64,000 bases of DNA from Pleodorina starrii (taxonomy: Eukaryota > Chlorophyta > Chlorophyceae > Chlamydomonadales > Volvocaceae), in the NCBI GenBank assembly GCA_030267565.1, contig BRXU01000010.1, forward strand, positions 2,228,501-2,292,500, read 5' to 3'. The notes beneath the pieces were generated by a model. That model searched no databases, was not told the DNA's origin, and saw only the letters and a program-made list of their open reading frames with translations. The position numbers were made by a program, and so were the translations under genes. Below are positions 56,776 through 64,000 of this stretch, piece after piece (positions within the stretch are counted from its first letter, which is position 1; each line of letters begins with the position of its first letter).

Positions 56776-56860
56776 TCCAAATGTTCTTGATGGGACTTGA
56801 ACCCGGGTCACCCGGGCCGAAAGCAGTGCCTTACCTTTCGGTGTAGAACTTACCTTCGGT
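56776..56860 (-). mobile_element. SINE copy 4: tRNA-like head only
   Basis: On the minus strand: GGTAAGGCACTGCTTTCGG (D-arm to anticodon-arm-like), GGGTGACCCGGGTTCAAGTC (T-arm with B-box), then CATCAAGAACATTTGGAA. It extends further 5' than copy 2 and shows best that the SINE head is tRNA-derived. It does not fold into a complete tRNA. Confidence 0.7.
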
Positions 56861-57463
56861 TTTGCTTGCCGTTCCTGTTGCTGTCGCCCTGGGTGTAGGG
56901 TTCGCCCCTTGGTTGTTGAGGTTGTGCAGGTTGTGGTTGTGTTGTCGCTGTGGTCGCTGTTGGGGCCTTTGCCCGGCCCAGGGGTTTGTCCTCGGTGACA
57001 GGCCCTGTTGTTGGTCAGTTTTTTTTTCTGCGAGTGGTGCTGGCCCGGGTGTTGGGCCGTGGTTTTTGCCCTGGTGTTGGGCCGTGGTGTTGGCTCTGGT
57101 TTTGGGCCCTGGTGTTGGGCCCTGGTGTTGGGCTGTGGGGTTGGCCCTGGTGTTGGGCCGTGGTGTTGGCCCTGGTGTTGGGCCCTGGGGTTTGGCCCTG
57201 GTGTTGGGCCCTGGTGTTGGTTTCAGTTCCCTCCTCGGTGTCTTGGAGGAAGGGGCGGCCGTGTGTGCCGCCCGTGCAGCAGTGGCTCCTGGCCTCTTGC
57301 TGCCCCCGTCCCTGTCCCTGTCCTGTCTGCGAGTTTAGGCGTTGCTTGGCTTTTTCTCTCTCCTCGGCTCCTTGCGGTGGTTTCTTGGGCTTCTTGCCAG
57401 GTTGTTCGGCTTGCCCGTTGGGCTTCACTTTCCCAGTCCTTGTAACGTCCCTCGCAGAAAAAC
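56861..57463 (+). mobile_element. LINE 3' UTR copy Q, 5'-truncated
   Basis: From GGTTTTGCTTGCCGTTCC to CTCGCAG, followed by a mixed A-rich tail (AAAAACAAAGAAAAAG). Inserted beside, and in opposite orientation to, an ORF2 endonuclease fragment. Confidence 0.85.
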
Positions 57464-57472
57464 AAAGAAAAA

Positions 57473-58079
57473 GGGCTGCACACGCAGCGTGTTTGGCCGC
57501 CTTCAGGCTGGCGGCCTGGTCCTTCAGGTGCTGTCCGTGGAGGTGATCGGCTGCACTGCGCAGGCGACCTTTCAGACATTCCCACACCTCACGCGGGTCA
57601 GCAGTGGCGTCTTGCTGCTGGACGGCCTGGATTGCCAGCTCCACTGCCGACTGCAGGCGGGGCAGCAGGCCGGGGTGGTACAGCAGGTACGTGGGGAACG
57701 CCCAGCTGCTGCGGCCGAGGGTGGGGAGCCCTGGCAGCGCCAGCTCCAAGAGCACCCCATGATGATCCCCCGGGGCGCCTGGCACCACCCGAACAGCTGT
57801 CACGTACTGCTGCAGAGGTTGGCTAATGAGCCAGCGGTCCAGGCGTGCCACCGGCGGTCTGGTGGGTGATGCTGGGTGAGTGAAGCCCCCCCCCCCACGC
57901 CGGAAGACAGCCAGGGGTCGACCAGATTGGCCCCGTTGACCAGGGCCTGCAGTGCAGGCCTCCCGCCGGCCCGATGGGCAGACGGTTGGGCCTCGTCACC
58001 CGCATGCAGGACGCAGTTAAGGTCGCCTCCAAGCAGAATGTGGCGGTCGGTCTCGAGGTGTTGTATCACGCATCTGGCG
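57473..58079 (-). pseudogene. LINE ORF2 endonuclease domain fragment, frameshifted
   Basis: Central part of the AP endonuclease: HILLGGDLNCVL (catalytic GGDxN motif) followed after ~80 residues by VARLDRWLISQPL (the conserved R-L-D-R block) and VVPGAPGDHHGVLLEL (GDHH, matching the terminal SDH motif). The frame changes at a C11 run (57886-57896). Cut on the right by the LTR retrotransposon at 58080, on the left by copy Q. Confidence 0.85.
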
Positions 58080-58439
58080 TGTTCTGGACTTAGGAATATT
58101 CTGCTGAATTCCTATACATCTGGCTGTTACCTTTCTGTCATTAACTGTCAACTGAATACGTCCCGTCTGACTGGGGTCGTAATCGGTTATCTGCTGGGTC
58201 TGTAACGCTGTGTTACAGACGGGAACTGTATCTGCTGTGTACAGTTGAGGACAACTGGTCCTTGGCAGCTGTTCTGTCTGTTCCGATTGGAGTTACTCTG
58301 GAGATACTGGCTGCGGTTTGGGTCGCTGTGACTGCCGTATGCTACAACCGCTCACCTCGTGCTCTTAAGCACTCTGCATTTCTCTAATCGGCAGTTCTGA
58401 CTGCCCCCATGCAGTCGGACATTTCTAAAGCTTACAACA
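58080..58439 (+). mobile_element. 5' LTR of Ty3/gypsy retrotransposon (predicted)
   Basis: Starts TGTTCTGGAC exactly where the LINE fragment stops and ends CTTACAACA, three bases before the primer-binding site, giving 360 bases with TGTT/AACA inverted ends. Base composition is clearly less GC-rich than the flanking LINE. The second LTR would lie beyond the window, so neither the boundaries nor a target duplication can be confirmed here. Confidence 0.6.
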
Positions 58440-58442
58440 AGT

Positions 58443-58454
58443 TGGTATCGAGAC
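58443..58454 (+). other. tRNA primer-binding site
   Basis: TGGTATCGAGAC lies three bases after the proposed LTR end. TGGTATC matches the first bases of the initiator-Met-type primer site (TGGTATCAGAGC) used by many plant LTR elements; the later bases differ, so the exact tRNA is uncertain. Confidence 0.6.
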
Positions 58455-58500
58455 GGGCACTGGCCCTTACCGCTGTTCACATCTTGACAACATCGCGACA

Positions 58501-58578
58501 ATGAGCGAACTAGTCTTCGGTTCCGTAGACGACGCTATGGTCGTTGACCTTCTGAGGGCGGCTGCTGAAGGTTTGTAA
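58501..58578 (+). CDS. Short leader ORF (25 codons) upstream of gag
   Basis: ATG at 58501 to TAA at 58576. If GAAG/GTTTGT (58570/58571) and GTTGCAG (ending 58682) are used as splice sites, the frame continues acidic and Pro/Thr-rich (TAPLDPETLLDFVSDEVVV) to a stop at 58862-58864, overlapping the gag start by 20 nt. It could be an N-terminal Gag extension lost by a frameshift, a regulatory upstream ORF, or chance. Confidence 0.3.
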   Translation: MSELVFGSVDDAMVVDLLRAAAEGL

Positions 58579-58627
58579 CTTCCCAGCCTCCTTACTGGCC
58601 CTGCTGGGCTTTCTTTAGCCTAACTCT

Positions 58628-58659
58628 TTTTTTTTTTTTGAATTCCGGAGGAACCCGGA
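58628..58659 (-). mobile_element. SINE copy 5: 32-nt micro-insertion (20 nt of SINE 3' end plus A12)
   Basis: Plus strand reads T12 then GAATTCCGGAGGAACCCGGA, the reverse complement of the SINE terminus. It is flanked by CTAACTCT on both sides (58620-58627 and 58660-58667), an 8-bp target duplication. Confidence 0.85.
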
Positions 58660-58844
58660 CTAACTCTCCTTAGCTGTTGCAGAGCAACCCACTGTCGCTG
58701 GGCCGTCTAAGACCACTGTCGACCAGGAGGTCCAGACTGCACCACTCGACCCAGAGACCCTGCTGGACTTCGTCTCTGACGAGGTCGTGGTCGCTCGAGC
58801 GGCTACTTGCTTGGGTGCGCGGTTACTGACTGTCGTTGCCCGTC

Positions 58845-60353
58845 ATGTCCGGTGTCCTGCTTGACGCCGACGGCAACCCATATGTTCCTGCTTCACCTCA
58901 GCATGAGAATGAAGAAGGAGTTGATGCTGCTGCCGCTGCTGCTGCGGCTGCACTGACTGTGCTTGCTAGGGACCCTGCTGTCCCTACCGATGCAGCGCGT
59001 TCTGACCCAACTGCTGTTACTGACCCGCCGACTGCTGGCCGCGCTGCTGAGGGTGTTGATTCTGACCTTGAGGATCCTTTTAACCTGAGGCAGTATTTAC
59101 CTGACCATATGCTGAACCTTCGCCCTCGGCGCCGTCTTTCAGGTCGCATCGTGGCCGCCACTGCAACTGCTGCTGCTGGGGCCCACGTCGCTGCTGAGAC
59201 CCACGTGAACAACGCTGCTGTTCGCGAGAATGCTGCTGCTGCGACTCGCACTCACTCTGCTGCTGCTGCTGCAACCCGGGCTGACGCTGCTGCTGGCGTC
59301 GCGCCCATGGCCACCGACACTGACGAGGTACTTAAACTTAATGTTCCTCCACCTAAGCTGAATATCCCGATTGAAGGCAAGCTTAACGTCCGGGCCGCTG
59401 CCGATGCTACCCGCGTCTTTGTCCGGGACGTCAAGAAGTTCTTCCCTTTGGTAAAAGGTGGTCATATTGATGAGGTTCGCTGTCTGTTTCTTGGTTCAGC
59501 CCTTGACGGTTTGGCTAAGCGCTATCATGATGAGTGGACCTTAGCGCAGACTAGCGGCTATACCTCTGATGCTTTGCTTGCTGCATTGCTTGCTCGTTTT
59601 GCTCCGCAAGTTCAGTCCCGCGAGCAAGAGGCTCGGCAGAAACTGTCCACTGGTCGTTACCACATGCGTACGACCGAGGCCGTTGCTTCGTACCAAGCAC
59701 GCTTTGAGGCCCTTATCACTGCCATTCCTGAGTTTGCTGACGGCGAATGCAGATTCTGGTTTCACCATGGCCTGTCTGATGTCCTGTATGAGTACTGTGC
59801 GAAGAAAACCTTCGGCTCTTACTACGACATGGCCGCTTACGTGCTCTGCAAAGAGCGTCAACTCGAAGCTGCTAAACAAGCCCGTTCGCCTTCTGCCCGG
59901 TTTAACTTCCTATCTGTTCAGGAGGTCGAAGAGGAGGACGCTGCCGCCAAGCGTCGCCGCGTCGACGGTGCTGCTGGGCCGTCTTCCGCTGCTGGGACGC
60001 CGACTGCTGCCGCGGCGCGCCTGTCTTCGGACTTCCAGGAGGTCCACCGCAAGAAGTCCGCTTCTCGGCACGCTTCCCTCGCTGCTGCCGCCGCCACGCC
60101 GCCGCCCCCGCCACCGACTGGTTCGAGGACCAAGTTCGGTTGCAGGATGTCGATTTACCTCTGGCGCAAGGAGCACAACCGCTGCCTGGCCTGCGGCGAG
60201 CCTGACCACGGTGTCTCTGAGTGCACCAACCCGGCCTGGCTGCACCGCAAGGCTGAGAATGACGCTGCTGCTGCTGCTGCTGCTGCTGCGGGGGGTAGCG
60301 GGGACGGCAAGGCCAAGGGCAAACGCGGGAACAACCGGGGCAAGGGGAACTGA
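58845..60353 (+). CDS. gag: Ty3/gypsy Gag polyprotein
   Basis: 502 codons from ATG 58845 to TGA 60351-60353; an in-frame stop at 58827-58829 precedes it. Ala-rich N-terminal third with GCT-repeat poly-Ala runs. A capsid-type retrotransposon Gag domain covers about residues 170-370 (FVRDVKKFFP; AKRYHDEWTLAQTSGYTSDA; YQARFEALITAIPEF; CRFWFHHGLSDVLYEY). The C-terminus has a CCHC zinc knuckle, CLACGEPDHGVSEC (C-x2-C-x4-H-x4-C), and ends in a basic Gly/Lys/Asn tail. Gag forms the virus-like particle and packages element RNA. The frame is uninterrupted, suggesting a young copy. Confidence 0.93.
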   Translation: MSGVLLDADGNPYVPASPQHENEEGVDAAAAAAAAALTVLARDPAVPTDAARSDPTAVTDPPTAGRAAEGVDSDLEDPFNLRQYLPDHMLNLRPRRRLSGRIVAATATAAAGAHVAAETHVNNAAVRENAAAATRTHSAAAAATRADAAAGVAPMATDTDEVLKLNVPPPKLNIPIEGKLNVRAAADATRVFVRDVKKFFPLVKGGHIDEVRCLFLGSALDGLAKRYHDEWTLAQTSGYTSDALLAALLARFAPQVQSREQEARQKLSTGRYHMRTTEAVASYQARFEALITAIPEFADGECRFWFHHGLSDVLYEYCAKKTFGSYYDMAAYVLCKERQLEAAKQARSPSARFNFLSVQEVEEEDAAAKRRRVDGAAGPSSAAGTPTAAAARLSSDFQEVHRKKSASRHASLAAAAATPPPPPPTGSRTKFGCRMSIYLWRKEHNRCLACGEPDHGVSECTNPAWLHRKAENDAAAAAAAAAGGSGDGKAKGKRGNNRGKGN

Positions 60354-60392
60354 CGGGCTGCCCAGGCTGGTTCTGAGGGACTGCCTCCTGGG
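60351..60392 (+). promoter_or_regulatory. Candidate stop-codon readthrough signal (TGA CGG plus hairpin) between gag and pol
   Basis: gag ends AAC-TGA-CGG-GCT, and the same frame stays open for over 3.6 kb after the TGA. UGA followed by CGG is one of the established strong readthrough contexts (type II, as in tobraviruses and furoviruses). A perfect 6-bp stem CCCAGG (60361-60366) / CCTGGG (60387-60392) starts 7 nt after the stop. No slippery sequence or frame change is needed. Confidence 0.65.
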
Positions 60393-63300
60393 TCTGCTGC
60401 TGCTGCCGCCGCACCGGAATTCTGTCGTTTCCGTGCCGCGCGCGCTGTGACGCCTGCTGTGTTGGCTGAGCTGGAAGGACTGCTGGGACGTTGCATCTCT
60501 TTTGACGCGCGCACTGTGCGTGCCGGCTTTGGAGAGGCGCGCGAGCTGTGTAATCTGTTCGCGCCGTGCAATCGTTCTTTGTCTTCGGCCCAACTGGGTG
60601 GTCACACTGTTCTGTTTGTCCCCTCTTCACTGCGCGCGCTGCAGCTTCAGCTAGCCCACTACCGTGCTTGCAAGCGTCAGCGCCCTGATACAGCTGCTTG
60701 CATTTTGTTGCCTTCGTACCTTGAGTGTAAAGCAGCTGACCTTCTCCCTGGACTTCGCAAGGTTCACCGGTTCGGTCTTGGTAGTCAGCTGTTCAATGGG
60801 CTTGACCTCAGCGGTTCTCCCGTACTTCTACCGCCGTACTCTGTCGACGTCTGGTATGACGCGCCGTCTGCAGCTCCAGCGATCGCCAGCATCCCTTTCC
60901 TGTCTTCTCTTTCCCTTCCAGTCCTTTCTTCCATTTCAGGCGATCATCTTCCGCTGGTTCAGCTGACTTCGGCTGGTCTGCCTCTCAAGGCGCTGGTCGA
61001 TTCCGGCGCAAGTCATGATTTCGTCTCTGAGTCTGTGGTACACCAACTGGGAGTGCCGTTGCAAGACAGCACTTGGTCTCATGTCACCCTTGCTGATGGG
61101 GGGCGCAACCGCATTCTAGGGGAGGTGTCGTTGCGCGTCGTGCTCGGCTCACTGCACGTCACGCTGAAACCCTACGTTCTTGCTGAACTTACTGATGCGG
61201 CACCGTTCATTCTGGGTTCGGGTACCATGTCGCAACACGCTGCCTTGTTGGATTACGGCAAGCGTGCCTTGTTTCTGCGGCACGGGGTGCGGCAGTACAA
61301 AGTGCCGCTGCTTGACTCGCCTGTGCCTACTGCCGCCGCGGCACCTTCTGTGAATTTTGCTGTTGCTGCGCTTTGTCAGCGTGCCGAACCTGAGCCTATA
61401 GGGCGCAAGGCCGCTGTGCGTTTGCTTCGCAAAGGTGCCCATGCTGTGCTTGTTCAGCCCAAGCTGCGCCTCAACGCCGCAGTTGACCCTTCTACTGAAC
61501 AAGACCCTGCAGTCGCTGCTCTGTTGGAAGAGTACGCAGATCTCTTCCGTGATATCCCTGGTCTGCCGCCCATGCGTCCTGTCGACCACACCATCCCGCT
61601 GGAACCTGGCGCGCAACCTGTCTCGCGTCCTATGTACCGGCTGAGTCTGCTGGAGTTGGACGAGGTTAAACGGCAAGTGACTGATCTGCTGGCTAAGGGT
61701 ATGATTCGCCCTAGTACCTCGCCCTACTCTGCGCCTATCCTGTTTGTGGGCAAAAAGGATGGTGGTCTCCGCATGTGCATTGACTATCGGGGACTGAATG
61801 CTGTTACTGTTAAGAACAAGTATCCGCTGCCGCGCGTTGATGACCTGCTGGATAAACTGCGCGGCGCTGCATACTTTAGTTCTATTGATCTGCAACAGGG
61901 CTACAATCAAATTCGCATTGCTGATTCTGATATTGCGAAAACTGCTTTCCGTACGCCCTTCGGCCATTACGAATACACCGTACTGAGCTTTGGTCTGGTT
62001 AACGCACCTGCTACGTTTCAAGCTGTTATGAACCGTATTTTCAGGCCTTTTCTGGATAAGTTCGTTGTGTGCTACTTGGACGACATTCTGATCTACTCCC
62101 GCACCCGCGAGGAGCACCTGCAGCACCTTCGTTCTGTCTTTGAGGTTCTTCGGCGCGAGCAGCTGTACGCGAAGAAGTCTAAGTGCCACTGGGTACAACC
62201 TCAGGTGGAGTATCTGGGGCATATCGTTTCTGCTGACGGTATTCGCATGGACCCGCGCAAGTCTGCTGCGGTCCGCAACTGGCCCGCTCCCGTGAATCTG
62301 CAGGAACTGCGTAAATTTTTGGGGCTGACCAACTACTTTCACAAGTTCATTTCGCGTTACTCCATTACTGCTGCGCCGCTGACCAACCTGACTCGTAAGG
62401 GTGCTTTCTCATCTGCTGACGCCTGGACTCCTGAATGTCAGAAGGCTTTTGATGAGCTTAAGCGTGCTGTTGCTGACGATGTCATGCTGCGGTTTCCTGA
62501 CCCGTCCCTGTCGTACCGTGTCGAAGTTATCACTGACGCTTCCCTGTACGGCACTGGCGCTGTTCTGCTGCAAGAGGGTCGCCCTGTCGCCTTCACCAGC
62601 AAGAAGCTGTCCAGCGCTGAGACCCGCTACACCACTGGGGAACAGGAACTGCTTGCTGTTCTGCACGCTCTGAAAGAGTGGCGCTGCTACCTTGAAGGCC
62701 GCCATTTCACTCTTAAGACTGACCATAAGCCCCTTACGTTCCTGCAAGGCGTGCCGACCCTGAACCGGCGCCAGGCGTGCTGGCTTGAGTATATGTCGCG
62801 TTTCGACTATACTTGGGAGTATCTGTCCGGCTCACTTAACGTTGCCGACGCTCTCAGTCGCCACCCTTCTCTGCACGCCGCCATTCTGTCTGTTGTCACG
62901 CGTAGTCAAGCTCGGCAGGTGGTTTTCCATCTGTCCGCCGTGCCCGCGCCCGCCGCGCCTGCGCCCGCCGCGCCTGTGCCTGCGCCTGCGCCGGACCCTG
63001 AGCCTCTTACGATCCCTGTCCTCGCTACGCGCCTGAAGGATGCCACTGCTGCTGATCCCTACTTCCTGACCCCCCGTAACGTCGCTGACCTGACCCTGTC
63101 CAACGGCCTGTGGGTCCGCTCCCATCACGGCGTTCGACAGATCGTAGTGCCCAACGACGCCGACCTGCGGTGTACTATCCTGCGGCATTACCACGACGGG
63201 GCTCTTGCTGGGCATCCTGGCGGTACTCGCCTGTGCGAGTTGGTCTCCCGTACCTTCTGGTGGCCTCGGCTGGCCCGAGATGCGGAAGACTACGTGCTGT

Positions 63301-64000
63301 CGTGCGATCTGTGCCAGCGTAACAAACCACAGTCCGGTAAGACCCCCGGGCAGCTGCAAGCGTTGCCGATTCCGGCCAACCCCTGGGACAGTGTCTCTTT
63401 GGACTTTGTGGTCTCGCTCCCCAAAACTGAAGGGGGATACGACGCTATCACGGTTTTTGTTGACCGGCTGACTAAGATGGCGCACCTGGCTCCCACGACC
63501 ACTGCCTGTACTGCTGAGCAAGCCGCACGCCTGTTTTTCGATAACGTAGTGCGCTTGCATGGCGTTCCCAAGGATATTGTATCCGACCGTGACACTAGAT
63601 TCACGAGTAAGTTTTGGGGCACGCTGTCTGATCTGCTGGGTGTCAAGTTACGCATGTCCACGGCTTATCATCCTCAAACTGACGGGCAAACTGAGTGGAC
63701 GAACCGCACCCTGGGGGATATGCTGCGTAACTATGCGGGTCAAGAGCCTACTACCTGGGATACCCATCTGTCTGCCGCTGAGTTCGCACTGAACAATGCT
63801 GTGAATCGTAGCACGGGACAGAGCCCCTTCTTTCTGAATTACGGTTTCCACCCTGCGTTGCCCATCTGGCGCGAACTTGATGTGAACGTCCCTGCCGCTA
63901 AACATTTCGCCCAGTCCTTTGTGACCCGGCTGACAGAAGCGAAAGCGAGCATGGAAGCGGCGCAACAACGGGCTGCTGAATACTACAACCGCAACAAGAA
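60354..64000 (+). CDS. pol: Ty3/gypsy Pol polyprotein (PR-RT-RNase H-integrase), runs off the window
   Basis: Open in the gag frame for 1,215 codons with no stop up to the window end. Order: an N-terminal linker; aspartic protease with VDSGASHDF (Asp codon at 60999); reverse transcriptase with [19 protein letters not shown] (~61745-61800) and catalytic YLDDILIYS (from 62073); RNase H with [14 protein letters not shown] (~62530) and TDHKPLTFL (~62718); a Pro/Ala spacer (~62935-63000); integrase with an HHCC finger ([10 protein letters not shown] ... CDLCQ, ~63186-63315), then [11 protein letters not shown] (~63582) and [12 protein letters not shown] (D, D, E catalytic residues). The PR-RT-RH-INT order places it in Ty3/gypsy, not copia. 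The start has no ATG, so it should be made as a Gag-Pol fusion. Confidence 0.95.

Noticed and set aside
56776..56860. Possible tRNA gene
   Set aside because: Has a T-arm and B-box but no complete D-arm or pairing acceptor stem; the same segment recurs as the head of a SINE.
61149..62342. 397-codon minus-strand frame
   Set aside because: Antisense to the protease-RT part of pol, which has all catalytic motifs on the plus strand.

Overview
The window looks like nuclear DNA of a green alga (Chlorophyta, probably Chlorophyceae). It is GC-rich. Its genes are split by short GT-AG introns of roughly 90-850 bases, and the coding regions carry long Ala, Gln and Ser runs. One gene encodes the thylakoid Tat subunit Hcf106/TatB with a chloroplast-type presequence. 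I cannot name the species. All exon structures were worked out by eye from splice signals and reading-phase agreement; nothing was aligned or searched.

Layout. Bases 1-8,591 hold no gene I can support. They contain a 222-bp hAT-type MITE with a perfect 8-bp target duplication, two arrays of a palindromic ~170-bp repeat in opposite orientation, and a 2.1-kb minisatellite between the arrays. Bases 8,592-33,597 are the gene-bearing part: a 12-exon phosphate:H+ symporter (minus), a 4-exon four-helix membrane protein (plus), a Ser/Ala-rich two-exon gene (plus), a 6-exon HCF106 (minus), and a large Ala-rich gene of at least 8 exons and 1,466 codons (plus) that I do not recognise. Bases 33,598-34,985 are empty apart from a perfect 14-bp hairpin.

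Bases ~34,990-58,079 are a nested pile-up built almost entirely from one non-LTR (LINE) family and a companion SINE. Assembling the pieces gives the LINE plan: a 5' UTR of about 1 kb, ORF1 (Gln-rich start), an ATGA stop-start overlap into ORF2 (AP endonuclease, then the region downstream of the RT with a Cys/His motif), an unusually long GC-rich 3' UTR of ~1.5 kb, and a terminal CTCGCAG followed by poly(A). No copy is complete and the RT core itself is absent. Pieces lie in both orientations, many are 5'-truncated, and several are inserted into each other. The organisation resembles the Zepp/ZeppL LINE clusters known from Chlorella, Coccomyxa and Chlamydomonas, which in some species mark centromeres.

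From ~58,080 to the window end lies a fresh-looking Ty3/gypsy LTR retrotransposon on the plus strand: 5' LTR, tRNA primer site, gag with a CCHC knuckle, then protease, RT, RNase H and integrase in one open frame. gag and pol are in the same frame and separated only by a single TGA followed by CGG, a known strong readthrough context, with a predicted hairpin 7 nt downstream. The element inserted into a LINE endonuclease fragment and has itself received a 32-nt insertion of the SINE 3' end.
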